NCBI GenBank assembly: GCA_019614645.1 | Contig: JABWDB010000005.1 | Location: 18,651,001-18,715,000, forward strand | From: Stratiolaelaps scimitus | Taxonomy: Eukaryota > Arthropoda > Arachnida > Mesostigmata > Laelapidae | Length of the DNA stretch: 64,000 nucleotides | Direction: 5' to 3' | Shown: one piece after another, positions 37,201 through 50,065 of the stretch | Layout: each line of letters begins with the position of its first letter | Position numbering within the stretch: the stretch's first letter is position 1 | Translations under genes and position numbers: made by a program | The notes under the pieces: generated by a model | The model's input: the letters and a program-made list of their open reading frames with translations, nothing else | What the model was told of the DNA's origin: nothing | The model's database searches: none

Positions 37201-40200
37201 CCGTTACTGAGAGATACATGCAGAGGAAGAGCGACTGAAAGAAAGAGAGAGAGAGATATGGCTACTACTTGAGTACAAACACACAAAGGTGCTGAGCGAC
37301 CAACGGTTAACGAATCTCCCCCAGGCTCTCGGTCTCAAATGTCCCATAACATGTTCCCTGCCCTCCTGCACTCGACAGCTTCACCGCAGCTATCGATGGG
37401 TCCGACGACAGACTGCCGTAACAGGTGGACAGGTGATGTGACGAGGCTGAATGTAGTGGAGAACGGACGGTGATGTCAGGTGTAGAGGTAATAGACTCAC
37501 CCGAAGGGAACAGACGAGATTTGGAGAAAGAGAATGAAAAAGGTTGAGAAGGCAGAAGGCTAGGAACTGGCGGAAGATCACGGAGTTTGACATCGGTTTC
37601 AATTACCACTCAAGTCATCTTCATTAATCAGCAGGTCGCCTTAGATAGGAAATAGGCGAGGCGAACCCTGGGGCAAAGTTGAAAAGCTCCGCAATGCCCA
37701 TGGTTGACTATCACCCTCCTCTGCGCCTAATGGTAGTCCATTCAACGCTATTTCTCGTAGTGGTGCAGTCATTACAGAATTTTATAGCAAGGCGATTGTT
37801 GGCAACCCTTTATGGTAAAATGGTTTTTTTTCAAGGAAGCAAGTCTTAGCTTGCCTGAAAATGCCTGAGAAACATAACCGTACGAGTTTCAAGAAAAATC
37901 AATGTCTCGTAGATTCTCGGGTGTTCGAAGTGTGCTCGGAAAAATAATGACCTTAACCTAATAACCTTCGATAGACGCCAGACGTTGGATTAAAAGTGAA
38001 TCACCACGACTCGACATAGCTTTCAAAAAATAAAATATAAACTGATGATGAGTGAATTTGAAAAAAGATATGTGCATTCGAAGTCAACTCTGTCATGGTG
38101 CTGCACTTATCGAATGATTGCACAAATTCAGATACCAATTAAGTTACACTTATTACCTATGCTACCTGATAATTGACCTTGTAAGTAAAGCGCATTTAAC
38201 TTATCCACAGCTATGGTGCAGTCTCATGGAACTAAATAGAATACAATACATAGTGTAAAAGTCCAAGTATATGCCCTGTCAATGGGCCGAGGCACCGGCG
38301 CCCGCACCTCTCAAAGGCAAGCAAAGAGAAGGCCATAAACAAGAGGGACCCATGGCCCACCCACTTCATTAGTTTCCGCCGTAGTCCCAGCGTTCGTCTA
38401 TGAAATACTAGAGGGAACCATGAAGTCGCCCGGTTGACAGGAAGCTGTCAATACGAGTCGATCTCATGTGTCTCGCGTTCATCGGAAACAAGCATGTTTT
38501 GGCGACTTTTTGCCCCAGCATCGGCGGATGTTCGTTAAGACACGGCTCAGTTCGGCTCGACTCGGTGATGCCAAATCTCAATGATTCCGCACGCTGTACG
38601 CAGGTTTATCGCAACTTCGCTCTGCTATGTAGTGAAAATATCTTCCCCGCTCAGCGGCATTTTATTTAACAAGAGACCGATTTAATTTGAGAAGTGTACG
38701 TTTTGGAGACTGTGTAGTGTTCATTTATATAACGAACCGTTATGGGATAAATATTGTCATCTCTTCGCTACTTCGTACCTAATGAAGCTTAGTTGAAATG
38801 TCACAATTAATAAATGAGATAGTAGCCTAGCTGCTATGTTCCTTCTTAACTAATCGAGTCCCATTTTGATCTGGTAATCGCTGACTAGCTACTTTCGTCT
38901 CGGTAGAAACGAGTTGCAACAGTGTAAGTCCGACAATGCATAAAACCGCATCGGGTGCCAATAAAGAAAAGGGCCCTTACGACACCACTCGAACAATTCT
39001 ACTATTGTTATTATTATAATACAATAAGCAGTGAACAAAAGTTCAAGCGGTTTCGCTCTCTGACGAGGTTCGCCGTGCTGTGGTTTAGCGTTGCCTCTTC
39101 GCGGGGGCCGTGTCCCAGTGAAAGGACACCGTGGCCATGAAGGGGTGGGCGGTATTGGAGGACGAGAATTGGCGAGGTTAGCAAGTCATCCAGGAAGGAG
39201 AGTTCCTCAAGAGTCCGCTCGCGGACTAACAGCAGCGTAGGCTATAGTCGGGAGTCAAGAGTATGACCGTTGGTGGAGGTCCACACATTGCAGGCCCACA
39301 TCGCGCCCTCTCTAACAAGCCCTAAGACATTGGCTGTTGCAGTCAGTCGCACAATGTGATGTGATTGTTTCACCAGAGTAGGCAGGATAAGCTGCGTGAG
39401 CTCTTGCTTGGGACAGTACGGGATGGGATAGACGTCGGATGTTCAGGCCAACGAGTCAGTGAGCTAGGCAGAGGTAAAGCAGTCGCCGAGGGGAGTCAGC
39501 TCTTGAGTCGCAGCGTGGCGCGGCCGAGAGTCTGTGCTGTGACCGGAGCTAGACCTAGGCTGACTAAGTGTATTGGTTGGTGGTTTGAGGAGCAGGCTGG
39601 CGAATCGAGCTCAAGTGGCGGTACACCACAGTGCCATCTTGGCACAGGACTCGACGAAGGGGTCTTCACCGCACGGTGAAGGGAGTTTAACGCGGGGCGG
39701 ATTCGGGGGGCTTTGGCTGATACGAGGAGAACAAAATGGGCAGACCACGACTTCGAGGTCTCAAGCAACCGAGATGGCAAGAGTTCGACACCATGAGTGG
39801 CGTCATAGATAACCCTCTGACCGCTTTGCCGCCACGAGCCGAACCATAAGATTAGCTTAGATGGAGATAATAATTTTAATAATGAACAATTGAGGTAGTA
39901 AGAACGGGAGACAGAGAGAGAGAGAGGGGGAGTAAAAAAATGAACAGAGAAAAATAGAGAAGATCGCATAGGAAAGAAGAATACTTCGTTAGACCGGGTC
40001 CCGGGGCCAGCCACTTGTGACTAACTCCGCAGACCCCACCACCGCCAATTGTTGGAAAGGCGGGAGGGAGCAAGCCTTGATTTAGTTACCTGCTGTGAGG
40101 ACATTGGTCGAAGGAGAGACATCGCCTTTTATATAGATTTATTTTGTTAACCTGCCATATCTACTGCCTGATTTTGTGCACTTGATGATTGCTTTTTTAT

Positions 40201-41475
40201 ATTTTCACCGATTGGTGACGCCTGCGATCGCAGAGTGTTACATGAACGGACAAACTGCTGCCGGTTAATAGTAGGTGGCAATGACAACGTAGACACTCCA
40301 TCACAGGATTCGGTTTGAGGGTCATCGAAGTCCGTTCCGTATCCTATGAATTGTTATAGTATTTCTTCTCGGACGATTTTTCTTAGATCGTTTGTCGTTG
40401 CACCTCAAATAAAGATTCGATTTGAGCGCAGAATGGATAGCTAATTATATTAGTTTAGGTCTGCAAGGTACGAGATTTTTCTTGAGTTTCTCCGAACTAC
40501 CTATCTGAAGTCAAACGCAACACTCAGAATGACGGAATAAACGGAACTCATAAATGAGGAAAAAACATATTGTAATTTTTTACCACCAGCGATTTTGAAT
40601 TGTCGACGGTGCATCAACGTAGACGCTTCCTGATGGCTGATCTGGCTACCCTAAGATTTATTTCATATCAAATATGTAGGTATTACTATGAGACCTATCG
40701 GTTCTGACCACCCTTTATACAAACGTAGATATAAACGACGACCAATAGCGATGAAACTCAGATGTTCTCGGTGCGAGATACAGCGGTGCTTTGATTTTTG
40801 ATCCGAGACTCCTTTCTCTAGGGGTTACTCTCCCTGAATAGTCTGCCTGCCTGCGAATTCGATACGCATCCTGCAAAAGCCAAGATGCGGGGAAAGACCA
40901 GTAGGCACTCGTCGCGACAGACGACAGACTCAAACGGGGATAAATCAAGGATCAACCGCTTCTTTTTCATCTCGGTGTTGAAGGGAAGTGCTCAGGGCAG
41001 CGACGGATTTCGAATCCCATTTTTTGCCACTTGAGTGTGGTCGCTTTTCTCAGATAGGGAAAACACAGTTCGGTTGCGACGAGCGAGAATGCGACGATGC
41101 GCAATACGCCACCATCGATCGAATGAACAAGGGTCCACGTACGAACTTGCTGAGTAAATATCAAAATGACTCTGAAGTCGGTCAGCGTTGTCTACCACTA
41201 TTAGCCAAACACTTATACTTATTTATTTCTATTTGCTTGGTAATTTTATGGGCTTAGTTAGATCCATGCATTGATCGGTTCAACTTAAACTGTATCCCAG
41301 TCCGAGTTCCCTTGTTGTTTTCCGTAAGCATATTTACATCTTACTTTTCGTTGTTAACCAGTGCACGATGATAGGTGTATTGCGAGAATGGTTGAACTGC
41401 CTGACTCTATTCGTTCATTACTCATCTGTCTATTAATTGCTTTCTATCAATCTATTATATATTACCATTAATAAT
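31293..41475. other. Long gene-poor interval
   Basis: No exon could be anchored. ORFs up to about 170 codons occur, often open on both strands (31951-32292, 34141-34901, 36781-37191, 39496-40014), and look like chance frames in GC-richer DNA. Simple repeats: (CT)n near 31931-31949, (CA)n 36504-36526, (GC)n then (GA)n 36639-36676, GA runs 37242-37257 and 39913-39928. Confidence 0.45.
36639..36676. repeat. (GC)n followed by (GA)n
   Basis: An alternating GC run of about 14 bases passes into GTGAGAGAAAG and a pure GA run. The alternating purine-pyrimidine part could adopt Z-DNA. Confidence 0.85.
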
Positions 41476-41580
41476 TATATCACTAGTAGATTAAAGGTTA
41501 AAGGTTTTCGGGCTGACTTACAGCCAACATTGGGCAGTCCTTTGGGCACATACAAATCGAAACTATATCACTAGTAGATT
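41476..41580 (-). mobile_element. 71-bp retroposon fragment with perfect 17-bp target-site duplication
   Basis: TATATCACTAGTAGATT occurs at 41476-41492 and again at 41564-41580, flanking 71 bp (41493-41563). Read on the minus strand, the insert contains AATGTTGGCTGTAAGTCAGC, matching 57211-57230 with two differences, and ends in a short direct repeat of AACCTTT. A long perfect duplication plus a short-repeat tail is the hallmark of LINE-mediated insertion. The tail places the 3' end on the minus strand. Confidence 0.75.
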
Positions 41581-41656
41581 GTTGTTTATTATTTAATAGT
41601 CAAAGCTCATTTGAATCAATCGATGCTTGTCATCATCTGTGTTACCATCATCTCTG

Positions 41657-42411
41657 TCAATTCCTCCGTTTACTTCTAGCTTCTACAGATGTACATTCTA
41701 GATAAAAGGACAAAAAAAATTGTTCTCCAAAATCTTCAAGTCTCTCAACTGTTTCAGAGGATGCGGTCCCGGTGTGAACGCCGGCAGAACGCACTGCGTT
41801 ACAGATCTCTTCACTCACGATCTGTACGTGCATAGCTTTGAACACAAGGTGTTGGACCATGTGGAAGCGTGTCGAGAGGACTAATGAATCGGTCGACTAG
41901 GCAGATCGCCAACCAAGTTTAGGTCCCTTCTTAGTTATTTGGTCTTAGCGAAGGCCGCACACACAATGGTTAGTCAATTGCAGGCAAAGTGATTGACATC
42001 GCCTGTTTATTTACGAGGCATGACATGTGTACATATGAATCGCCAAAGAAAATATATGTGCCTTACATGAAACCGAAGATAATTAACAAAAAACATAGTA
42101 ACGCATTTTCACACTTCACAACTTTTACAAAATGTTATGGCGAATTTGAAAGCTGGATCAGGGGCGCGACAGTAGACCGGGCTGAGTCATCCACCGTTCA
42201 TCACGGTTATAATCCTCGACGTGAAAAAAAAAACGCGAATGCTTACGACAACCTTCGAGTAATGCATATGATACAATATTTCGTTCGCAGAGAAAGAATA
42301 ATTTGAAATAGAAATAAGCAGAGGAATTAACAAGAAAAAGACATAGGCGAGGATGACTAAGTTGGCACCCTCCTCCATGAAATGTTCACGAGTGTATATC
42401 CATCCAATCAT
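41657..42411 (-). CDS. Candidate two-exon small secreted or signal-anchored protein
   Basis: Exon 1 42411-42247 (ATG to GTTGTC|GTAAGC) and exon 2 41896-41657 (acceptor ATCTGCCTAG, stop TGA) join in phase 0 to 134 residues. The second Met of exon 1 (42378) starts MEEGANLVILAYVFFLLIPL, which looks like a signal peptide or membrane anchor. The rest includes EEICNAVRSAG and ETVERLEDFGEQFF and has only two or three Cys. I do not recognise the family. A plus-strand frame (41989-42306) overlaps exon 1 and is also open, so one of them is a shadow. A further hydrophobic minus-strand frame at 42509-42709 could not be joined. Confidence 0.25.
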
Positions 42412-44780
42412 AGCGTGTGTCAACACGGAAATAAATTAGAAATCCTACGTTCAGGTAGGATAGCGTAGTCAAGACGATGTCTTATTGAGACCATATTATG
42501 CTCACAGATTAGACAATTGTAATTGTATTGAGGACGAGGCTGATTAAGCTGAGCGTGGTTCTAAACCGCTTGGTTTCGTTGTCCCGTAGAAGAGCGACAA
42601 TGTAAAACTTGCCGATTACGTTCCAGAAGGCCAATTGCCAGTGAATTACCACAAAATGTACCAAAAAAACAACCACAAGCCACGTGGTTGATACCACATC
42701 ACATATCACTTTACTGTATCAGCTTACACGTGATATTTGACAGTAGGTGTCAGAAAATATGACACGCCACCTTTAACATATTCAGTGTACCTACAAACAT
42801 TGCCAATTAACACAAGTATTATATATACGTACATCTTCTGTGTTCAATGCGTCAAGGTGACATCAATTGGGTCGGCGTGGTATACTCACCACTTAACTGT
42901 CTTCAGTAATAACGAATGCCATTTTAATACCTATCTGCCAGTCTCGATGCCATTCTGCCCACCCGTGATGCTTTCATCCATCAGAATTGCTATCGGCCAA
43001 ATAGCTCTCGCTTTCTCCACTCTTTCTCTGTCCTTCTCACTCTGATTGCTTCTTTTTCTTTCCTTTCATGGCTTCCTTTCCTTCGACGCGGAGCTCGTCT
43101 TGCTGCCTCTACTGCGGCCGTTGCTGCTCTCCCGGGCACGAGCTACCGAGATCTCAAGAGGTGGTTAACTAAAGGGCAGCGGCAACTGTCGGAGCGGCCG
43201 GCCGAAGGTCGGCATGCCTTTTCGAAACTACCGCACCACGCATGTCAGGGTCCAGACAACGGGACGGGACCAGCTAGACAGTTGGACAACCCTAACTCGT
43301 AGTGTAGCATCAGAGGACAAGGAATAGCTTGTAGCGGCTGCTATCAAACCCAGTGAAGCGCCCACCCCAAGCCAGTCATCCCATTGAAAGAGCTTAAAGA
43401 GACCAAAGAAGTGGCAGAGAAAGAAATAGAGAGAGAGAGCGAGGGAAAGAGAGAGAGTAAGAGGAAAATATAGGGAGCAGGAAAAGCACTCGTAAAAAGC
43501 TTTTCCATGTCTGTTTGTCCTTAGTTGTATAATATCTGATATAGTGGTGGCAGCAGCAGCAGCTAGTACCTAGCTGGTTTGTCTAACTGTCCCTCGTTGT
43601 GGTGATACTCGCGGCGGTGTTTAAAGCGCACCGCGTCGAAATGCCGACTAACACTCAGAGTTATTGGTCCCTACTTGCCACTATATATGTATATGTGTAT
43701 TTGTATGTGAGTGAATAGTTGTTTGTGTGTGTGTGTCTGTGTGCCACCATTACTGATTGATTTCGCCTTAAACATTGGTAATGACTGCATGTAGCTCTGC
43801 GTGGTTACGACTGCACCTGTGAGTCCGTGTGTGTGTATGTATATGAAAGTGTCAATTGGTGCCAAACGGATCCGGCTATTCTGCCTACTGTTATTACCTA
43901 TGTATTATAGATAACGCGAATAAATGAAGACTATCGATCGCAACACACAGCAAGCTTATAACTTAATAGGCCCCCAACCACGATAGTTCGTGTCCTGCGC
44001 GTGTCGCATGATCAATCACCATGAATCGCATGACAAACAATCACCATGTTGTTGCCTTCTAGTAAAGATCACACAACAAATTGCCAATGACGATGGCAAA
44101 ACGGGAAAACGTGCCTGGGTCCAGTGTAGCTTCGCGCATTCAGAACACACACACACACACTCATATGACAAACACACGCGTTTAGTTCCTGTATGAAGAT
44201 GAGAATAGATCCGGCCATCATTTTGTTGTTGTGTACGAATCGAAGAGTTGCCTAATTCGACCGGGATAATCGGACACTGACGTCGGCCTGCTAATGGTTC
44301 CTAATAGAATCGAAACACGAAAGGGCCAAAGCGGACGAAGGTCGAGACTGAAAGAGAAAAGAAGACAAAAGGGGTGACGTTATCTCGTCGGCCGTTTGCT
44401 GCTGATTCGGAGACCTGAGCTGGCGGGCGTCGACAGCTGCCACCGACAACGCACGGCAAACTCTGGAAGAGGAACGAACGAACGGATGAAGGAACGAAAG
44501 AAAACCTGCCAAAGGAAAGGTATCAACGGTGCTGGAGAAAAGGAAAGGTCGGGAGGGTCGCTGGTTGATAGGTCTGTAGATCTGGTAGTAATACAATAAA
44601 GCTCAGAGAGGTGGGAGACGGAACACTCAGAAGAGAGAGAGAGGGGGAGAAAGAGGAAAATTGGTTACTTATCGTCAGGATACTGGTCTGGGATGATCAC
44701 CGATAAACCATGTGCGGCTAGTCCGCTTTAGTCACTGAAGACATGTGGAAGTTGCCCGAGCAGTCGGCTGATAGATGGAT

Positions 44781-44830
44781 AATAATAGTAATGGTCTGTC
44801 TCATGAATAATAGTAATAGTCTGTCTCATC
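44781..44830. repeat. 25-bp tandem duplication
   Basis: Two adjacent copies of AATAATAGTAAT followed by GGTCTGTCTCAT or AGTCTGTCTCAT, differing at two positions. Confidence 0.85.
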
Positions 44831-46308
44831 CCTACGTGACGGAATCGCGTGGAAAATAGATCGAAATGACGTCTGCTTCGTATCGTCGTAGTTTTCTAGT
44901 TGCTTTGTTATGCGACTCCTCTTCTTCTTTGCTCCTGGCTGCGACTAAGTGTCCGACGATTGTCCAGCAATGAACATGCCGACACAATCATACAATTATA
45001 TAATGGTGGTAATTTTAGTTAGCAACGCTCGATTGCCGCCTTTGCGAACGGGATGTAGGTCGCTCGTTCCAGTCGGGTGGTCGATTGTGACAGGAGGCTT
45101 CGTCTTTGGGGTCCAAGCAACCTATTCGGTCCGAGATGATGTTTAGTCTCTGGGTAGAAACAAGAGCAAGGCAAATCTAATACAGAGTTTCACTTTGGTG
45201 CTTTTTGTCACCACTGTTACGATGGCTAAACCTATCACTGTCACGGCGCGGTATCAGGTGCCATCGAGTAAGTTCGGACACTGTGTCATGGGATTTCGCA
45301 AAGTATTTCAATGGGCTGACAGAGAGATGACCTAGAAACGTTCGTCTTATCTTGCCTACATTATAGGGCAAACATGCGGTCAGTGGTCTGTTCCCTTGTC
45401 ATTTTGAAATTATAAACAGACAGTTAACGTTTGTAAATACGCAGTGACGCAACGTACTAGTCGCTTCGTACAGAGAGACAGCCCAAGGAGCTTAGTTTGA
45501 AGAAGTCTCTATTGGAAAGCTTTTCGTCTGCCAGAGAAATTTATTGGCAAATTTACAAAAACACCAAAATCTTCAGCAGTTTTTATGTGGCGCATAAAAT
45601 TGCGCCTCTCTTTCGAACTAGAACGAGATTCACGATTACGTGACGCGCGACTCGATGAGCATTCGCTTGCATCGAGGTGGTCAGAGTCATCGAAAGACGG
45701 GCAGTGCTATGCCGGTGTTTGACGATAACGACGCCCCTTAGATGTGAGAGTTTGAAGCGAACGAACACGTTCTCCAACCTCGTAACCATGTGTGACATAC
45801 ACGGACAACCTTTCATTGCAGATCCTCAAAGCTCTTCTATGTTCGTTGTGGTATTAAGTTCTTCGAACGCCCTGCCGCACGCCGCTGTGCTTTTTTGACA
45901 CGAATCACGTCATCGCCTTTGCGCTACGCCCGTCAGTTAACATTTCATTAATGTGAGATGGTCATCTGGCAACGGGTACGATCTCAACGACAATGGTATC
46001 GATGGAAGCGTTGCGCCTTCCAGCAGGCACCTGCGCGGACTCACGCAGGCCACTGGAAAGTGGCGGCCTTTTCTCCTTTGTGTTCGGCTGTGGACCACGA
46101 AGCGTTACCATGCGACGCTTGACGCTACCGCTCGGCTGGCTGCGATGGAGAAGTAGTTCGGTCTCTCTCGTCCGACCCTCTCTATCTCACTCTGGAAAGA
46201 AAGAAATTCGAGAATGAACCGACAAGACCTCGCTAGGATGCAAGCTATTCGCTCGTTTCATTTAGACATTTCGCAGAGAACTGGAACGAGAGATCGGGAG
46301 AATGAAGC

Positions 46309-46331
46309 AGAGAGAGAGAGAGAGAGAGAGG
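46309..46331. repeat. (GA)n microsatellite
   Basis: A pure AG run of about 22 bases. Confidence 0.95.
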
Positions 46332-46485
46332 GCCCCCACCTGTCGCTGTTTTGTAAGAACGATCCCGAGCGGCTCGCTGAGCGCCATTCAAACAATCAAT
46401 CCACTTACGACAACGACAACTTCTGCTACTAATACTTTCACGAAGCGACGTAAACGATTGAACCGGCCATTCGACAACAACTACC

Positions 46486-46520
<35 letters not shown>
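46486..46520. repeat. (TA)n microsatellite
   Basis: A TA run with one T insertion near 46511. Confidence 0.95.
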
Positions 46521-47457
46521 ACAATGCTCCCTTGATCCTATGCAGTGAACGAAGTCAAACAGAGCTGTCGTAGAGGTAGAGCTAGATGGTGGCGGCGGCG
46601 GCGGCGGCGAATCTCGGCGGTGGTTCGCACTACTCGTAGCGAGGCAAAGATCCCCGACCAAGATGGGTCGGAGAACAACAAGGCTGTTTTGGTTTATCAG
46701 ATGAAGCGAATTGACAATATCTACATATCATGAGAGAGAGAGAGTTATTATGACGACGATATCGCTGATGATAATGCAGATGATGACGAATATCATGTTG
46801 GTCGTTGCTAAGGGCGAGACTGACAGCAACCGCATGGTGGACAGGCATTGATACCGAACTGAAGTAGTAAGCTTAGGCATTTTCGGTTGTAGACTTTTGC
46901 TCGTGAACTATGCGTGTGTCTCTGTGTGTGTGTATGTGTTTGTCGAAGGAGACCTCGTTTGAAAATCCGGGTCCTCTTCATTTTGTTGAACGTATTAATT
47001 GAACGGTAGTATCTAGTGAAAGCAATGACGCAAGTGAATAGTCACGATTTATTAAAGACAGGCGATATATTCTCTAACATCGAGTAGCACAGAAGGCACG
47101 AAGGCTGTTTGAACGCACATAACATTGGATGAGAGGGATACGAACAGGATAACGAGCTGGAATATAAACGTATGGATACTAGACATGAACAATATGATGA
47201 TATATAGTAGTATATCTGTCAATTTATTCACAACTTTTACTATCTAGTTTGTATAGAGTATATAGATATTTGGAGTATCTAAATTTTCGCGAAATGCCCG
47301 GCTAACCAAGTGAATCATCAAACGGATACGCATACATCCAAATAGAACAGACGACCCATTCGATTAAATCCATAGGACCATCCCAGCAGCAGTTGGCTGA
47401 CTATAACCACTGATGACCTTCCGACGAAACGATTTAACTGCCTGGCTTAGGCTGGTC

Positions 47458-47459
<2 letters not shown>

Positions 47460-47490
<31 letters not shown>
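47460..47490. repeat. (TA)n microsatellite
   Basis: A pure AT run of about 30 bases. Confidence 0.95.
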
Positions 47491-47493
<3 letters not shown>

Positions 47494-48203
47494 TATATTT
47501 CTAATCGCGCGCCCACAAAGTCTATGCAAATCAACGTGACTCGACCGACTAAGCCAGTTTAGAAGTCCCCTGCCTAGTTCCACATATGTGTAAACACTGT
47601 TTCTGGAATTACGCCTCTGTAAATGAAGGTGCGCCTTAGATAACTGTGGCCTATACATTTCGTCCTCGTCGAACGAGAAAGCGGCGGAACCAATAAAATA
47701 AATTAAGAATACTTAGTCGTTAGTTATTTCTCGTCACTAGATCTGTCATAGAGTCTTTAAATATACAATAATTAGAGAGAAGTAGCTGGGGACAGTTGGG
47801 TGTCAGGCCGAGCTCGTCGTGCTCCCGTAGTCGCTCCGTTTTTTTCACACTGACACGCAGACAAGAACAATCGATTTGCGCCTACGATCGCTACAGTCTA
47901 AGTAGTTTAATCCGGTCTAAGTAGCAGCCGGCCGATTGACGGCTGGCGGAGATCTGACGCGGCGCTGTAGCTGGGTTCCATCGTGTGCCATTGTACTAGT
48001 TATCTTGATCTAACGTGACCATTAGTACTAGTGGGCACCCTGTTCAGCTCTACCACGGCAACGGAGTGGCCAATCTAAACAGATCCTCAGATGCGGCTGT
48101 TCCGATTATTCGAAATGCAATATATGAAACAGAAATAGAGAAAACATCGGAGCGCTCGCGCTCCGACGCTCAACAAACAACTGAGCCACACGGACGAGAC
48201 TGC

Positions 48204-48218
48204 GGGGGGGGGGGGGGG
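48204..48218. repeat. G15 homopolymer
   Basis: Fifteen consecutive G residues, rare in animal genomes and a likely sequencing or assembly trouble spot. Confidence 0.95.
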
Positions 48219-48715
48219 TTCTGCTGTGATCTGACGAGAATAGCGTCAGATCAACCACCCACAGTTCCTGCGAGCGACACTCGCGGTGCGCTGGTGCCCT
48301 CGCGATTTTCGCGGCGATTGCCGCTGGACGCAAATGCTATTTCACATCCACGTGCTGTCTCTCGTAGCGATGGTGCTGCTTTTACTACTGAGCGCGTCAG
48401 TAAGAGGATATTTGTATGCACTCAACGCAAAATCATGGCACCATGGTTTACCACAGCGGCCGCTTACTTTGGGCTGACACTTGAGCAGCAGCAGCAGCAG
48501 TTAATGCATTAGAAAGAAGCCGTTTCCAAATACCACCTGTTGTCTAGCTAGCTGCTCGATAGCCCGCCGGACCGAACGCCCTGCCGCCCGCAACGTATAA
48601 TGCTATCGCCAACACGCTGCTGCTGCCGTGTATCTTCTAGTTGCCTTTCGCGCCTCTCCCGGCTGCCTCAACCACTGCGCTAACCCACGTAGACAGAGTT
48701 CGGTAGATATCTTAA

Positions 48716-48817
48716 CAGCAGCAGCAGCAGCAAGAGCGGCAGAGTAGTCGCTGCTGTTGCTGATACTTGCTGTCGTTGTTGTTTCTGCTCGTTTTGTTGT
48801 TGCTGCTGCTGCTGCTG
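48716..48817. repeat. Paired CAG and CTG triplet runs
   Basis: A (CAG)n run at 48716-48732 and a (GTT/GCT)n run at 48796-48817 are complementary and about 65 bases apart, so they could pair as a hairpin. Confidence 0.8.
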
Positions 48818-50065
48818 GCGCTGCCAATTCGGTTGGTGATGCGCTCGCCAGCGTTCGTTTCAAGGAGTAGGTGTCGTGGGAAAACAGAGATGAACCCTGT
48901 GGCATTCTACGAATGGGTCACCCAGTGTGGTAGTTTGTTGCTATTTCGATCGTGAGCGTAAACCAAACATACAGGTAGATATAAGTGGAGTCTGCCTCCA
49001 CGTACGATCGAACGGATGGACAGCTGTAGAGACCAGGACGGACTGAGTAGGTTAAGTATTAGTTGCTGTGGTATGGTTAAAACATATAAATAAATAAAAA
49101 ACGAAGTCGTTTTGATTATTGTGAATTATTATATCATGTTCTTTTGTACACAGTTTAATTAGTAGTATTGTTCATCTCGGGCCTAGTTAATAGTTGTGTT
49201 AAGTTTGACCGTTCATTTATTGACTCCACGTGTGCTCTATGCGTATAACTGTCATGTGATATGTGCATGCTGCCATGCGTATATACAAGATATTTTCATT
49301 TCAATGTATTGAGTATATTACACTATGACTGATAGGTAATCTAATAGTGGTATACTTTTTAAGTAAATTCATCTTGGATGCATTTTTGATAGGTTATACA
49401 GTGATGTGATGCTTGTATAGGCGCTATGACATAAAAATAATTCAATTTGGCAATGACTCAGACTTCCGGAGTGGCTTGAAGTGATTCAGGTAGATTTGCC
49501 CGATTATCGTTATCATTAGACAGGTGTGTTAACGTATTCAAGGGTCGTATTCAGAATGCTTTCAGACAAGGGCACCCACCCAAGATTGGTGTATCGTATT
49601 TGAAGTTTTTAGTAAATCGCCTTTTGTTTTTGTATGACAAGAAATACCCTAAGAAAAGAGACAATTACTTAAGATCCCAGTGGACTGTTCAGAAGCTTTT
49701 TTTTTTAAATAAATTGTAATCTCTTTTTTACTTCAGGCATGCCAGCTATAATATCATCTCTCATTATCAATAATACTAATATAAAAGAGACTTCTACTTT
49801 CAATACTTTCACCGGGATCAGGTGTCGCTGTTACAGTCTCCGTGTCGGCTTCATTCTCATAAGAGAAGCACAAATCAAGTGGTAGTTTGTTGTGGCCAAA
49901 TACACAGGGGTGCCTTGCATAGCCCGTCTCGTAGAAGCGTTAAGCTGGGTTGTGTCTCCATTCCCGGTGGCGATTTGACAAGTGGTAAAGGCTAATCGAG
50001 TACAAGGCGCCACTATACAAGAAAACATTATACCCGCATGTACTCGCCGCCCTGCATGACATTGA

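Larger units (their letters stand above)
42710..50065. other. Gene-poor, microsatellite-dense interval
   Basis: No supported exon. GA runs at 43420-43460, 44633-44646, 46309-46331 and 46732-46746; (CA)n 44145-44161; (TA)n 46486-46520 and 47460-47490; (GGC)n 46589-46608; G15 at 48204-48218; CAG/CTG runs 48489-48500, 48716-48732 and 48796-48817. A 25-bp tandem duplication lies at 44781-44830. The 48-49 kb triplet-rich block looks like untranslated or regulatory DNA. Confidence 0.45.

Noticed and set aside
39496..40014. 172-codon minus-strand frame
   Set aside because: Starts at a weak position, overlaps plus-strand frames, contains GA-repeat-encoded SLSLS sequence and shows no family resemblance.
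41000..41025. GATTTCGAATCCC resembling a tRNA T arm
   Set aside because: No A box, no acceptor stem and no cloverleaf around it.
41989..42306. 105-codon plus-strand frame
   Set aside because: Overlaps a minus-strand segment with a signal-like leader and a good donor; no start context or splice support on the plus strand. Not excluded completely.
46309..46331. Regularly spaced repeats suggesting a CRISPR array
   Set aside because: All dense repeat clusters are di- or trinucleotide runs without unique spacers, and the DNA is eukaryotic.
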